Assembly (NCBI GenBank): GCA_016209885.1
Contig: JACQVF010000070.1
Location: 1 to 45,135, forward strand
DNA from: Gemmatimonadota bacterium
Lineage (GTDB): Bacteria; Gemmatimonadota; Gemmatimonadetes; Longimicrobiales; Gaopeijiaceae
Direction of reading: 5' to 3'
Length of the DNA stretch: 45,135 nucleotides
The notes below the pieces were generated by a model. The model saw nothing but the letters and a program-made list of their open reading frames with translations. It did not search any database and was not told the origin of the DNA. Position 1 is the first letter of the stretch. Every line of letters begins with the position of its first letter. Shown here piece after piece: positions 17,787 to 26,415 of the stretch. The position numbers and the translations under genes were made by a program.

Positions 17787-18966
17787 GCGCGGGAACCGCG
17801 GGAACCACCGGGAGCACTCGGCTCCGCTGGTCGCGCCGGGCGAAGTAGGCCTCCACGGGCTCGGCGTCGCCCGCTTCCACCATGCGCCGGTAGCGCCGGG
17901 ACACGTAGGCGCAGAAGGGGTCCGCCTCCCGGTAGTCGCCGGTCACGGCGAATGCGCGGGCGCGCGCGCCTCCGCAGATGGCCCGGTACTCGCACACGCC
18001 GCACTTGCCCTTGAGGGCGTCGGGGTCCCGCAGCGTGCGGAAGAGCGGCGAGTTGCGGTACACGTCCACGACGTCGTCGCTGCGGACGTTGCCGGCGGAC
18101 ACGGGAAGAAATCCCGACGGGAAGATCTCGCCCAGGTGGCTGATGAAGAGGAAGCCCTTCCCGTCACCCGTGGATCCGACCCGCACGCCCCGATTCCCGT
18201 TGCGCCGCTCCGCTCGGTGGGCGACACGCCGGTAGTGGGGCGCCTCCACGGTGATCACGCGGAACGGCGCGTGCCGCCCCCGTGCGTAGAGCCATTCCAG
18301 GACCGCCTCGGTCTCATCGGCGCGCAGAGCCTCGAGCCCCGCGCCGCGCCCCACGGGTACGAGGAAGAACACCTCCCACATGACGGCGCCCAGCCCCTCA
18401 ACCAGATCGGCGATGGCGGGCAGGTCCGCCGCCGTGGTCTTGGTGACCGTGCTGTTGATCTGGACCGCCAGCCCGAACTCGCGAGCGTCGCGCGCCCCCC
18501 GCAGAATCGTGTCGAACGACCCCACCTCGCCGCGGAATCCGTCGTGGGCCGCCGCCGTCGCGCCATCCAACGAGAGCGCCATGCGCGACACCCGCGAGTC
18601 CCGCAGCCGCTCGATCACGGGGCGTGTGAGCAACGGCGAGGAGGCGGGCGTCACCGCGGTGTGAAGCCCCGCCGCGGTCGCATGCCCGATGAGCTCGAAG
18701 AGGTCCGGCCGCTTGAGAGGATCGCCCCCGGAGAACACCAGGATCGGCGGGTTCGGCGCGAACGCGGCGATCCGGTCGATCACCGCCGCCGCCGCCTCCG
18801 TGCTCAGCTCACCTGGATCGCGGTCCGGACACGCCTCGGCCCGGCAGTGGATGCACTTCAGATCGCACGCCTGGGTGATCTCCCAGGTCAGCACCAGCGG
18901 CGCATCGTCGTAGTTCACCCGGTGATGCGGCGTACCCGGGTGCCGCTGTGCCGCGTTCGCGATCAT
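17776..18966 (-). CDS. Radical SAM/SPASM-domain protein
   Basis: The start at 18966 has GGAGG four bases upstream, better than the ATG at 18993. The radical SAM cluster motif is CDLKCIHC (Cys34, 38, 41), followed by FSGGDPLKRPDL and the SAM-binding strand motifs (RMALSLDGATAAAHD). The C-terminal SPASM region (KGKCGVCEYRAICGG and a later DPFC) would bind extra Fe-S clusters. It resembles the TIGR04053-type and heme d1/AhbD-NirJ-like group. Those enzymes act on peptides or on tetrapyrroles, so the substrate cannot be named. No precursor peptide or heme-pathway gene lies beside it. Confidence 0.85.
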   Translation of the reverse strand: MIANAAQRHPGTPHHRVNYDDAPLVLTWEITQACDLKCIHCRAEACPDRDPGELSTEAAAAVIDRIAAFAPNPPILVFSGGDPLKRPDLFELIGHATAAGLHTAVTPASSPLLTRPVIERLRDSRVSRMALSLDGATAAAHDGFRGEVGSFDTILRGARDAREFGLAVQINSTVTKTTAADLPAIADLVEGLGAVMWEVFFLVPVGRGAGLEALRADETEAVLEWLYARGRHAPFRVITVEAPHYRRVAHRAERRNGNRGVRVGSTGDGKGFLFISHLGEIFPSGFLPVSAGNVRSDDVVDVYRNSPLFRTLRDPDALKGKCGVCEYRAICGGARARAFAVTGDYREADPFCAYVSRRYRRMVEAGDAEPVEAYFARRDQRSRVLPVVPAVPALRS

Positions 18967-18989
18967 CAGGCCTCCGTTCGCTTCGAGAT

Positions 18990-19340
18990 TCATTCCGTCC
19001 AGACTCGCTCCCGCGCCGCCGCACCCCCGGGGCGCGGCCGGGGCGCGACGTCCGCTTTCCCTCGGACACACGCCCCCTCGCCGCGAAGAAAGCTTGGCAA
19101 CTTCCGCGCCAGAGCGAGCGCCAGGAGCATCACGAGGAGGTAGAAGACCACCAGCAGCAGGAACGGCAGCCCCCGAACCACCGAGATGCGCACGCGGCGG
19201 CGAGCCCGAGCGTCATCGACGGAAGCACGACGGCGGTTACGCCCATTCCATTTCCCGGCGTGGAGAAGTCCCTGTTCCCCATCTCGACGCGCGTCGTCCC
19301 GTGTTGGGACAAATCATCCCAGACACGGCCCGGGATGTGC
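18990..19340 (-). pseudogene. Possible frameshifted membrane-protein remnant
   Basis: Two minus-strand frames that nearly join look like membrane protein. From about 19340, GNGMGVTAVVLPSMTLGLAAA is read in one frame; from 19193, RGLPFLLLVVFYLLVMLLAL is read in another and stops at 18990. The first piece faintly resembles the LPALTLGL motif of peptide ABC permeases. A single-helix small protein starting at 19193 is the alternative; it would end just before the radical SAM gene. Neither reading is well supported. Confidence 0.25.
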
Positions 19341-19544
19341 ACCCGAAAGAAGCAGGGCTACGCCGATACGACAGGATGGTCGCCTGTGTCGGCTCAGTAG
19401 GCCGGTCCCCGGTGCGGTTCGCGGGCAGCGGTGCACGGGCGGCAACTTACTTGCGCGCGGATCCCCAGCGCGCTTCCCTGGCACTGCGTGAGGCCAGCAC
19501 GGGGTAGTGGCAAGGTGAGCGGATCGCCGGAGGCGCGGCGTCGC

Positions 19545-19769
19545 TCAAGCCTTCGAGCCACCCGTCTGGCGGAGAAGTCGCTCGCGCATCTCGGCGGGCG
19601 CGACGCCGAACACGGGGCACATGGACCCCGTACAGCTCTGGCCGACCTCGAGACAGAGCACTTTGGAAGGGTGGGGGAGCCTTTCCCGGTCGTCGCTGGG
19701 GTCGGCCGGTTCCCACACGACCCGGACGACGCGGTCGCATGCGGAGCAGTAAGCGAATTGGGTCCTCAT
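19545..19769 (-). CDS. Small Cys-rich protein, probable zinc ribbon, unknown function
   Basis: The start at 19769 follows AGGAG by seven bases and gives a 74-residue protein. It begins MRTQFAYCSACDRVVRVVW, with CxxC at residues 8-11, and has further cysteines at 39, 46 and 51 (VLCLEVGQSCTGSMCPVFG). The N-terminal CxxC between beta-like segments looks like half of a zinc ribbon; the later cysteines could complete it. No signal peptide or membrane helix is present. It is divergent from the universal stress protein gene, with 312 bases between them. I do not recognise a named family. Confidence 0.55.
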   Translation of the reverse strand: MRTQFAYCSACDRVVRVVWEPADPSDDRERLPHPSKVLCLEVGQSCTGSMCPVFGVAPAEMRERLLRQTGGSKA

Positions 19770-20081
19770 CGTGGTCTCCTGAATCGCCCGGCCACGCCGC
19801 GGTCCAGACAGGACCATGGCCGTGGGGCCGAGCCGGGCCGGTCCGCTGCGCGCCGCAGAGCTACGGCCAGGGGTGCGCCGCCGCCCCCGGCGGGCAGCCG
19901 CCGAAGGTCCATGCGAGCAAGATCGGGGCCGTCGCCAACGGATGTCCGGGTCGGCTGAAAGGGCACGATTCATGCACCCTGCACGCAACGGCGGAAGGCC
20001 CCCTGTGTCCGCCCACCTAATGGCCTGGCGCGGGCCGTCGGGTCCCCGGCGACCCGGTCGCCGCTCCAACGGGAGGCCTCG
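19770..20081. other. Divergent intergenic region before the stress-protein gene
   Basis: These 312 bases lie between two divergent starts and should hold both promoters. They are very GC-rich; I saw no clear promoter hexamers, riboswitch or repeat. The only definite signals are the ribosome sites at each end (AGGAG on the minus side, GGGAGG at 20071-20076 on the plus side). Confidence 0.5.
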
Positions 20082-21002
20082 ATGTTCCGCTCGCTCCTCG
20101 TGCCGCTGGACGGCTCCTGCTTCGGCGAGCACGCGCTCCCCTGGGCGCTCGCCATCCATCGCCGGACAGGCGCATCACTCCATCCCGTTCACGTACACGT
20201 ACCGGCACCCTACAGCGACATGCACTCCGTGACGCCGTACCACTACGAGGGCATCACGCTCGGCGAGTACAACGCGAAGACGAAGCTGGAAGAGCGGGAG
20301 TATCTGGACGACGTGTCCGCGCGTATCGCCCACGTGACGGGGGTGACCGTTTCACCCACAATGATCCCGGGCCCTCTCGTCGATGCCCTGGATCGCCACG
20401 CCCGGGACGTGGCCGCCGACCTCATCATCATGAGCACGCACGGCCGCACGGGGCTCTCGCGCGCCTGGCTGGGCAGCGTGGCGGACGGGCTCGTCAGGCA
20501 CACGGAGACCCCGGTCCTGCTGGTGCGTCCCGGCGCCTCGGCCGCGGACCTGACAGCCGAGCCGACGGCGGCCCACATCCTGGTTCCGCTGGACGGCTCG
20601 AAGCCCGGAGAGCAGATCCTGGCGTCGGCCGGCGCCCTGGGCACCGTGCTAGGAAGCCGATTCACGCTGCTCCAGGTGGTGTGCACCCACACCGTCGCCG
20701 GTGGTCGCGATTACCTGATCCCGAGCGCGCATCTCGAGGCGCGCCGCGCCCACGCGGGCGAGTACCTGGCCGGGATCGCCGGGCGGCTGCGCGAGCGCGG
20801 GCTCGAGGTCGAGACCTGGGTCCTGGAAGCTCGCTCGCCGGCGCGCGCGATCCTTCAGGCGGCGGAGGGTCCGGTGGACCTCATCGCCATGGCCACGCAC
20901 GGCCACGGCGGCATCACCCGCGTGCTGCTCGGCAGCGTCACCGACAAGGTGCTTCGCGGGGTGGCGAAGCCGATGCTCCTCCAGCGTCCGGCGATCGGGT
21001 GA
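20082..21002 (+). CDS. Tandem-domain universal stress protein (UspA family)
   Basis: GGGAGG precedes the start by five bases. The 306-residue cytoplasmic protein holds two Usp domains (about 1-150 and 165-306). Each has the opening ILVPLDGS-type strand (LLVPLDGSCFGEHAL; HILVPLDGSKPGEQIL). Each also keeps the ATP-binding glycine motif (STHGRTGLSRAWLGSVADGL; ATHGHGGITRVLLGSVTDKV), so both could bind nucleotide. Domain 1 carries an insertion of about 20 residues after its second strand (VHVHVPAPYSDMHSVTPYHY). Such proteins respond to starvation, redox or respiratory stress; partners are not clear from sequence. It is convergent with mtrB and a hairpin separates them. Confidence 0.92.
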   Translation: MFRSLLVPLDGSCFGEHALPWALAIHRRTGASLHPVHVHVPAPYSDMHSVTPYHYEGITLGEYNAKTKLEEREYLDDVSARIAHVTGVTVSPTMIPGPLVDALDRHARDVAADLIIMSTHGRTGLSRAWLGSVADGLVRHTETPVLLVRPGASAADLTAEPTAAHILVPLDGSKPGEQILASAGALGTVLGSRFTLLQVVCTHTVAGGRDYLIPSAHLEARRAHAGEYLAGIAGRLRERGLEVETWVLEARSPARAILQAAEGPVDLIAMATHGHGGITRVLLGSVTDKVLRGVAKPMLLQRPAIG

Positions 21003-21013
21003 GCGTAGCACGA

Positions 21014-21048
21014 CCGCCCCGGCACCGTGGTGTGGGGTGCCGAGGCGG
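21014..21048. terminator. Hairpin between convergent stress-protein and mtrB genes
   Basis: CCGCCCCGGCACC (21014-21026) pairs with GGTGCCGAGGCGG (21036-21048) with one mismatch, around a 9-base loop. It lies just after one stop codon and before the other gene's stop, so it could serve both directions. There is no T-run, so a classic intrinsic terminator is not proven. Confidence 0.45.
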
Positions 21049-21093
21049 CAGCAGCAGTGGCGCTTGGCTTGTGTCCGGCGCTCGCCGGTCGGC

Positions 21094-23307
21094 CTAGAAC
21101 CGATAGCCGAAGCTTACCGACAAGACGTGGGCGCGGTAGTCGGGGCGGATACCTCCCAGCCAGAAAGTACCGGCCGACGCGGCCTCAACGAACCCCATGA
21201 ACGGCGTCATGCGATCCAGGGCGAAGTCAACCTGGTCGTACTTCTCGAACCGGTAGTCGAGCCGCGTCTCCAACCCCGGCCCGAAGTAATAGCGCAGGGC
21301 CGCGTTGAAGACATGCTGGTCACTGACGATGCCCGGGTAGTTTGCCGCGGTGGTGACGATATCCGGCTTCAGCGGCGTCCAGGTGTTTGTCTGGCCCGTG
21401 CCGTCGGACAGGTTGTAGGTCAGATCCAGCGCCAGCTTCTCCGGGAGGAGCTGCCCGGACAGCCCCGCGCCATAGGTGTCGACGCGGTCCCGGATATCGC
21501 TGAGCCAGTCGTTGATGAGCTTGTCGTTCCCCGGCTGGCGCTGCCGCGACCGCATGTTCCAGGTGTTCTCCTCCCGCGCGTACTCGGCGAAGACAGTCAG
21601 GCGAGGCGAGAGGCTGTAGCTCAGCTCCACCGCCGGGCCGTGACCCTTGTTCTTGGAGACCCCATATTCGGACTCGTGGTAGTCGTCATCGGTCAGGGTG
21701 TAGCTGGCCGAGAGGCTCAGCTTGTCGCCGGGCGTCAGCCGCGCGATGAGCTCCGCGCGGGTCCGATCGCGGGCGGCCTGGTCGAACTTGCGGAGCTCCT
21801 CGAGGGGCTCGAGGGTGCCGGCCGGCTCGCCCGCGGGGAAGGCCTCATGCAACACGTGCTCGGCATGGTAGTCCTCCACCGTCCGGTCGGACCTGCGGAA
21901 CGCGGCGCGGAGGAAGAGCCAGCCTCCCTCAGTGACGTCCACGGCCCCGCTCAGCGTGTTCTCGTCGGTCGTGAGGCTCTCGCGGAACTCCCGCTCCCAC
22001 CCCTCCCATTCGTAACCGCCCCGGACGGTAATCGGCCCAAGGATCTGCCAGGAGGCGTCAAGCGACGCATTCTGCCGCGAGTACGCGATCGGGAGGTTGC
22101 GCCGGGCCACCGCCGTCAGGACCTGGTCGGTCCGCACGTAGCCGGGGAACACCAGGCTCGGCGTCTCGTTGCTCCGATCGTAGAGGCGGTACCGCATGCT
22201 GACGGAGAGACCCGGCACCGGCCGCGTCGTCAGAGACGAGTTGAAGAGCGTGGTCTTGATCTGTGCATCGGCGCTCCTGGCGGGCAGCGCCGGCACATTC
22301 GCGACCGTCGGGTTGATGGTGAACGGCACAAAGGGGTCGTTCTGCGAGAACACCCCGTACGCGGCCGTGGCGGTCAGCCGGCTCTGAAGCGGTAGGCTGA
22401 CCGCGGCCGAGACCGTGCCCTGGTGGGCGGCGTTGTCCGGGTAAAGGTCCATCCGCCCGCGTGACGGGTTCCCCGCCTGGTCGATGGGCTGGAACGGGTT
22501 GTCGAACACCAGCGCGTCCACCTCATTGCGGTAGAGCGACCCGCTGTAGCCCAACTGGATCGCCCAGCCGTTGCCCGACCGCTCGACGTTCGCCCGGATC
22601 TCATGCGTCTTGTAGTCGATGGGCTCAGGCTGTTCCGCAGGATTGAAGGAAAATGTAGCCCCAAAGGGGCGCGCGCCCCGCTGGTTCTCCAGAGAGTACT
22701 GCACCTGGAAGTCCCAGCCGGGAGTGGGCGTGTAGCGCAGGCTCGCCGTCCCCTTCTCGCGGCGCAGGCCGAGATCCACCGGTTGGGCCACACCCTCCAT
22801 CACAGCCCGGAGCGCCGCCAGGTCGGGCTGGACGCCGGGCAGCGTCCGGTCCGTGTCCGTCGCCAGAATCGTCTTGAGATCATTCTGGATCTGGTCCGGA
22901 ATCGTGAAGACCCCGGGGCCGGTCCGGCTATAGAGGCTGCGCCCGGCGGTGCTGAAAAGATGGGGCGTCTTGTCAAAATTGAAGGTGAAGGCAAGCCGCC
23001 CGGACCGGCCGGCCGCCAGCCGGAACGTCTGGTCACCTTCCAGCGGATCCCTGCCCCAAAGGCTGAGATAGTAACCCTGGTCGGGCCAGTCCAGATCCAT
23101 GGAGAACCGGCTGAGGAACAACCCCTCGGGGATCGAGCGATACTCGAGGAACTTCGACGACCCCACCTCGCCGTAGATCTGCCGCGACCCGAACTGCACC
23201 TCGCCCCTGCGGTTCGGCACCTGCGCCGCGGCGGTCGCGGAGAACAGCACGAGACCGCTGACGGCCACTAAGCCTCCGAGGCGGCGTACAAGTGACATGG
23301 TCGACAT
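21094..23307 (-). CDS. mtrB: MtrB/PioB-type outer-membrane porin for a decaheme cytochrome conduit
   Basis: From the start at 23307 (GGAGG ten bases upstream) comes a signal peptide ending TAAAQ, then a 700-residue beta-barrel. The early conserved part reads GSRQIYGEVGSSKFLEYRSI and WGRDPLEGDQTFRLAAGRSG. Long runs of alternating residues follow, and the protein ends VLSVSFGYRF with the terminal aromatic used for barrel insertion. MtrB/PioB sheathes an MtrA decaheme cytochrome so electrons can cross the outer membrane. The mature protein has no cysteine, so the CXXC of Shewanella MtrB is absent. It begins 48 bases after the mtrA stop, fitting one transcript. Confidence 0.87.
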   Translation of the reverse strand: MSTMSLVRRLGGLVAVSGLVLFSATAAAQVPNRRGEVQFGSRQIYGEVGSSKFLEYRSIPEGLFLSRFSMDLDWPDQGYYLSLWGRDPLEGDQTFRLAAGRSGRLAFTFNFDKTPHLFSTAGRSLYSRTGPGVFTIPDQIQNDLKTILATDTDRTLPGVQPDLAALRAVMEGVAQPVDLGLRREKGTASLRYTPTPGWDFQVQYSLENQRGARPFGATFSFNPAEQPEPIDYKTHEIRANVERSGNGWAIQLGYSGSLYRNEVDALVFDNPFQPIDQAGNPSRGRMDLYPDNAAHQGTVSAAVSLPLQSRLTATAAYGVFSQNDPFVPFTINPTVANVPALPARSADAQIKTTLFNSSLTTRPVPGLSVSMRYRLYDRSNETPSLVFPGYVRTDQVLTAVARRNLPIAYSRQNASLDASWQILGPITVRGGYEWEGWEREFRESLTTDENTLSGAVDVTEGGWLFLRAAFRRSDRTVEDYHAEHVLHEAFPAGEPAGTLEPLEELRKFDQAARDRTRAELIARLTPGDKLSLSASYTLTDDDYHESEYGVSKNKGHGPAVELSYSLSPRLTVFAEYAREENTWNMRSRQRQPGNDKLINDWLSDIRDRVDTYGAGLSGQLLPEKLALDLTYNLSDGTGQTNTWTPLKPDIVTTAANYPGIVSDQHVFNAALRYYFGPGLETRLDYRFEKYDQVDFALDRMTPFMGFVEAASAGTFWLGGIRPDYRAHVLSVSFGYRF

Positions 23308-23355
23308 GATTCGCAGTCCTCCACCGGTAGCAGAGCTAGCCCGCATTCGTAAGCG

Positions 23356-24300
23356 TCACCTGTGGAACCGGACCCCCGACGGATGATTCGAGCCGTGGAT
23401 CTGGGAGTGACAGTTGGTGCAGGACCGGTTGAACGCGAACCGGCCCGCGGCCGCCTGGGGCGTGGTCGGATGCCGTGACTCGATGTGGCACCGCTGGCAG
23501 AGCCGGGGCGCCCGGACCTTGAGCAGATTGTCGTTGATCGACCCGTGGGGCTCGTGGCAGTTGAGGCAGTTCTCCGTCACCGGAGGGTGCTCCCACAGGA
23601 ACGGACCCCGGCGCTCGGCGTGGCACCTGTAACAGACTTCGTTGACCGAGTTCTCGACCAGAAGCTTGGGCGCGGCCGAACCGTGCGGGTTGTGGCAGCT
23701 ATTGCAGCCGGTCTTGCCTTCCCGGATCGGCATGTGGGAGGAAAGCTGGCTCTGCGCCTTCCGCATCAGATGGCACTGATAGCAGACCTCCGCCACCGTC
23801 TCCTTGACGAGGAGCCTCTCCGGGGAGACCTGTTTCATCACCGAGTGGCACGTCACACACGAGAGCTTCCGGCTCTCGTGCATGCTCCCCTTCCAGTACA
23901 GCCGGATCCCCTTATCGTGGCACTGGAGGCACTGCGCGTTCTGCTCTTCGATCGTAGCGCGAGAGCTCTTCCCGAAGCGGAAGATCTTGGTCGTATCCCC
24001 CGCCCCCTGCACGTGCTCGCTTCCCGGACCGTGGCAGGCCTCACACCCCCGGGCCTCCAAATCATTCCGCGCAGCGTGAAGGAAGACCCTCCCCATGGGC
24101 GTGGCTTCCCAGGACGCAGCCTGGTCGGCGTGACATCCCTGGCAGACCTCCGGGCCGACATACTGCGCCGACTGCGGCTGCTCTGCGGAAGAGGATCCCG
24201 GGCTCTGACTCCACAGGGGACCCGCCCGGGCGACCACGAGCAAGGGGATGGCCAGGCAGAGACCGGCGACGCTCGTGAACTGCCTATGACGGCGGCTCAT
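23356..24300 (-). CDS. mtrA: MtrA/DmsE-family periplasmic decaheme c-type cytochrome
   Basis: The start at 24300 follows GGGGGAGG and opens a signal peptide (LCLAIPLLVVARAGPLWSQ). The 314-residue protein has exactly ten CXXCH heme sites: CQGCH, CEACH, CLQCH, CVTCH, CYQCH, CNSCH, CYRCH, CLNCH, CQRCH and CTNCH. Count, order and size match MtrA, which fills the MtrB barrel as a wire of ten hemes. With the next gene it forms the core of an extracellular electron-transfer conduit. No MtrC/OmcA-type surface cytochrome or CymA-type quinol dehydrogenase lies in the window. Its direction of flow (reducing or taking up electrons) cannot be told from sequence. Confidence 0.93.
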   Translation of the reverse strand: MSRRHRQFTSVAGLCLAIPLLVVARAGPLWSQSPGSSSAEQPQSAQYVGPEVCQGCHADQAASWEATPMGRVFLHAARNDLEARGCEACHGPGSEHVQGAGDTTKIFRFGKSSRATIEEQNAQCLQCHDKGIRLYWKGSMHESRKLSCVTCHSVMKQVSPERLLVKETVAEVCYQCHLMRKAQSQLSSHMPIREGKTGCNSCHNPHGSAAPKLLVENSVNEVCYRCHAERRGPFLWEHPPVTENCLNCHEPHGSINDNLLKVRAPRLCQRCHIESRHPTTPQAAAGRFAFNRSCTNCHSQIHGSNHPSGVRFHR

Positions 24301-24420
24301 GTCTTCCTCCCCCTTCGAATAGCGGCGGAGCGGCGGCCGTACACCGCACGGCTCCCTCGACGCCGATAACGATTTGCAATCCACATGCCGCCCGGGCGTC
24401 CGAGGGCGGTCGACACCGGT

Positions 24421-24449
24421 ATCATATTGCGAAATCATTGTTTACGGGT
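24421..24449 (-). promoter_or_regulatory. Candidate promoter for mtrA-mtrB
   Basis: On the minus strand TATGAT (24421-24426) is a good -10 in a locally AT-rich patch. Seventeen bases upstream, ACCCGT (24444-24449) is a poor -35, so an activator or an alternative sigma might be needed. The leader would be about 115 bases. Confidence 0.35.
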
Positions 24450-25339
24450 GCCTGCGGGATCCGCGCGCCGCTCCCTGGGGGAGCTGAGCCGGGGCATCTA
24501 CCCCGTACCACACCGAGCTTCGGGTCCGGCAGCGGGGCGTTTCCCCCACCGCCATGCACGCCACGCGACCAGTGCTCCCGCCCAAGTTCCTGGGGAAGAC
24601 CGCGGCTTCGAGGGCTGATCCCCCCGCCGGCCTTGCGCACCAAATGGGCGCGCCAAGGGGCAGGAGATCCCTCCCGGGTGCGAGGTGCCTGCAAGGCGCC
24701 GCGAGCCAAGCTACCGCGGGGCCGGGCCGCCAGCCGCCGCCTCATGAGAACCGGGGATCCCCCCTGTCCACGGGTCTAAGCGGGGGCCACTTGGTCAGCG
24801 AGATGCTGGGGGCACGGATCCAATCGCTTGTCGCCGTGTCGGTTACCGCCTCCGCGCAGCTCCGTCCCCGGGGGAGTTACCCTGCTGTTCCACCCACTTT
24901 CGCCCGCGATCCGGGTGATTTGCCCCATCATGGGGTGCGATGAATTCGGCTAACTGCATGGTGCAAGAAGGGATAAGCGCGTCCCGCGCGTCGGTCCGAA
25001 TCTTGCTTGCTTCTTCAGCCGGACTGCCGCCGTCCGGGCTGAGGCTTTGCAGTCTGCGCAGGGAAAGCTCCTTGTGACGCCCTGGATCATACGGCACTGG
25101 ATCATACCCATCGGTGACGAAGCCGGGGCAGGGCGGCCGGCGGGATTCCCTGCGACGCGTTGTGCACCGGGGAGAGGTACGAGATCGATCGGGGGCCCGT
25201 TGGCCGGCGCGCTGGACCGCCCGCAGGTCGCCGCTCGATGGGCCGGGGCGCGTAAGTGCCTCAATCGTAAGCCAACCCTGCGCAGTTTTTTTTCGGCGCG
25301 ATAGCTGCCGCGACGGGACCGCCAGTCCGGGAGGTTTTG
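24450..25339. other. Long intergenic region between mtrA and the diheme cytochrome
   Basis: No gene is supported in these 890 bases: the open frames lack ribosome sites and have no recognisable protein content. It contains a short near-palindrome (GCCCCATCATGGGGT, near 24922-24936), a tandem repeat at 25082-25107, and at its right end the GGGAGG ribosome site of the cytochrome gene. The two electron-transfer units are transcribed away from each other across it, so shared control is possible. Confidence 0.5.
25082..25107. repeat. Tandem 11-base direct repeat upstream of the diheme cytochrome
   Basis: CTGGATCATAC occurs at 25082-25092 and again at 25097-25107, with a period of 15 bases. It lies about 230 bases before the cytochrome start. 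Same-face spacing would be 10 or 11 bases, so it is not an ideal tandem operator; it may be a regulatory pair or a chance duplication. Confidence 0.4.
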
Positions 25340-26101
25340 ATGAAAGGGAGAGCTAAGGGTTCGGTGCTGCTAGCGCTGCTCCTGACGGCATGCGGCGGCA
25401 GGCAAGAGGCGTCGCCCGAGGCGACGGCAGGCGATGCAGCCCGGGCGGTGGTGGACACGCTGCTGTTCCCCTTCACGCTGACCGAGGAGCAGCTCGAGGG
25501 GAAGGCCATCTTCGAGACGGTATGCTGGACGTGCCACGGCCCGTCGGGGCACGGGGACGGCCCGGCGGTCCTTGCGGGTTCGGTGCCCAGGCCACCGGAC
25601 TTCACCACCGGGGACTATGCGAAGCTCACGCGTGCTCAGCTCGAGGCGCGCTTCTCGGCGGCCCTGGCCGCGCGTCGTCCGCACCCCACGATGCAGTACG
25701 TATCGTCAATCCTGCAGCCCGAAGTGTTCTCACGGGCGCTCGCCTACGTGGCGGCACTGAGCTATCCGCCGGAGGTGCCGGGAAGCGCGTTGGCGGGAGC
25801 GCAGCTCTATCGTGAGCGTTGCGCGGGATGTCACGGGCTCACGGGCGACGGCAGGGGATTCGTGGCCCGGCAGCTCACAGTCGCGCCGGCGGACTTCACC
25901 CAGGACACCCTGATCCGCCAGCGGAACTTCATTGCGCTGTTTACCCGCATCAAGCAAGGCGGGGGATCGGTTCACGGGTCCGCGATGCCGGCCTGGGGGC
26001 TGTCGCTCCTGGATAACGACATCTGGAACCTGGTGGCCTTCATCGTGACGTTTCAGCCCGGGACTGTCGCGGAGCCGCCGGCTCCACAGGACGGCGAGTG
26101 A
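25340..26101 (+). CDS. Diheme c-type cytochrome lipoprotein
   Basis: GGGAGG lies five bases before the ATG. The product (253 residues) begins with a lipoprotein signal, LLALLLTAC, lipidated Cys at 18. Two class-I cytochrome c domains follow, with hemes at CWTCH (62-66) and CAGCH (about 160). Likely distal Met ligands are in HPTMQYV and GSAMPAWG. The domain order (GK.IFE..CWTCHGPSGHGDG; GAQLYRERCAGCHGLTGDG) resembles the cytochrome subunits of quinol-oxidising complexes and stand-alone carriers. Tethered in the periplasm, it could hand electrons to or from MtrA, whose gene is divergent to the left. That role is inferred from position only. Confidence 0.87.
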   Translation: MKGRAKGSVLLALLLTACGGRQEASPEATAGDAARAVVDTLLFPFTLTEEQLEGKAIFETVCWTCHGPSGHGDGPAVLAGSVPRPPDFTTGDYAKLTRAQLEARFSAALAARRPHPTMQYVSSILQPEVFSRALAYVAALSYPPEVPGSALAGAQLYRERCAGCHGLTGDGRGFVARQLTVAPADFTQDTLIRQRNFIALFTRIKQGGGSVHGSAMPAWGLSLLDNDIWNLVAFIVTFQPGTVAEPPAPQDGE

Positions 26102-26415
26102 GAAGCGCCAGAATCGCTTGGCCGGGGCCTTTGAATTGAAACGTGCCGTGGACGGGGAAGCCAGGTCCCGGCTTCCTTCCGAGAGAACTGCCGCCGAGCA
26201 CACCACAAGGCTGTCGGCGACCGGGAAGCTCAGCAGTCCCCGGTTCAGTCAGGCCATAAGATTCGCACGATACCGCTGTGGCTCCGCGAACGGCGCCAGC
26301 GCCCTCCCGGTCGCGCCCTGTGAACGTCCGGCTAACGGCAGGGGGCCTCAAGCGGCTGGTCCGATCGGTTGGTAGCCCCCGGCGAAACGCCGTGCGGGGT
26401 AGTTTGTGGCGCGCT
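26102..26415. other. Convergent intergenic region after the diheme cytochrome and apbE
   Basis: This 314-base stretch separates two convergent genes. I see no gene in it; the open frames crossing it are shadows. Its right part holds a hairpin described separately. A plain end-of-operon spacer is the simplest reading. Confidence 0.5.
26376..26399 (-). terminator. Hairpin just after apbE
   Basis: CGGCG (26380-26384) and CGCCG (26388-26392) form a stem around AAA, extended by CCCC (26376-26379) with GGGG (26396-26399) across a three-base bulge. It begins 16 bases beyond the apbE stop on the minus strand. No T-run follows, so termination is plausible rather than certain. Confidence 0.4.

Noticed and set aside
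24922..24936. Near-palindrome GCCCCATCATGGGGT as terminator or operator
   Set aside because: The stem is short, no gene ends beside it and no T-run follows; chance is likely in such GC-rich DNA.
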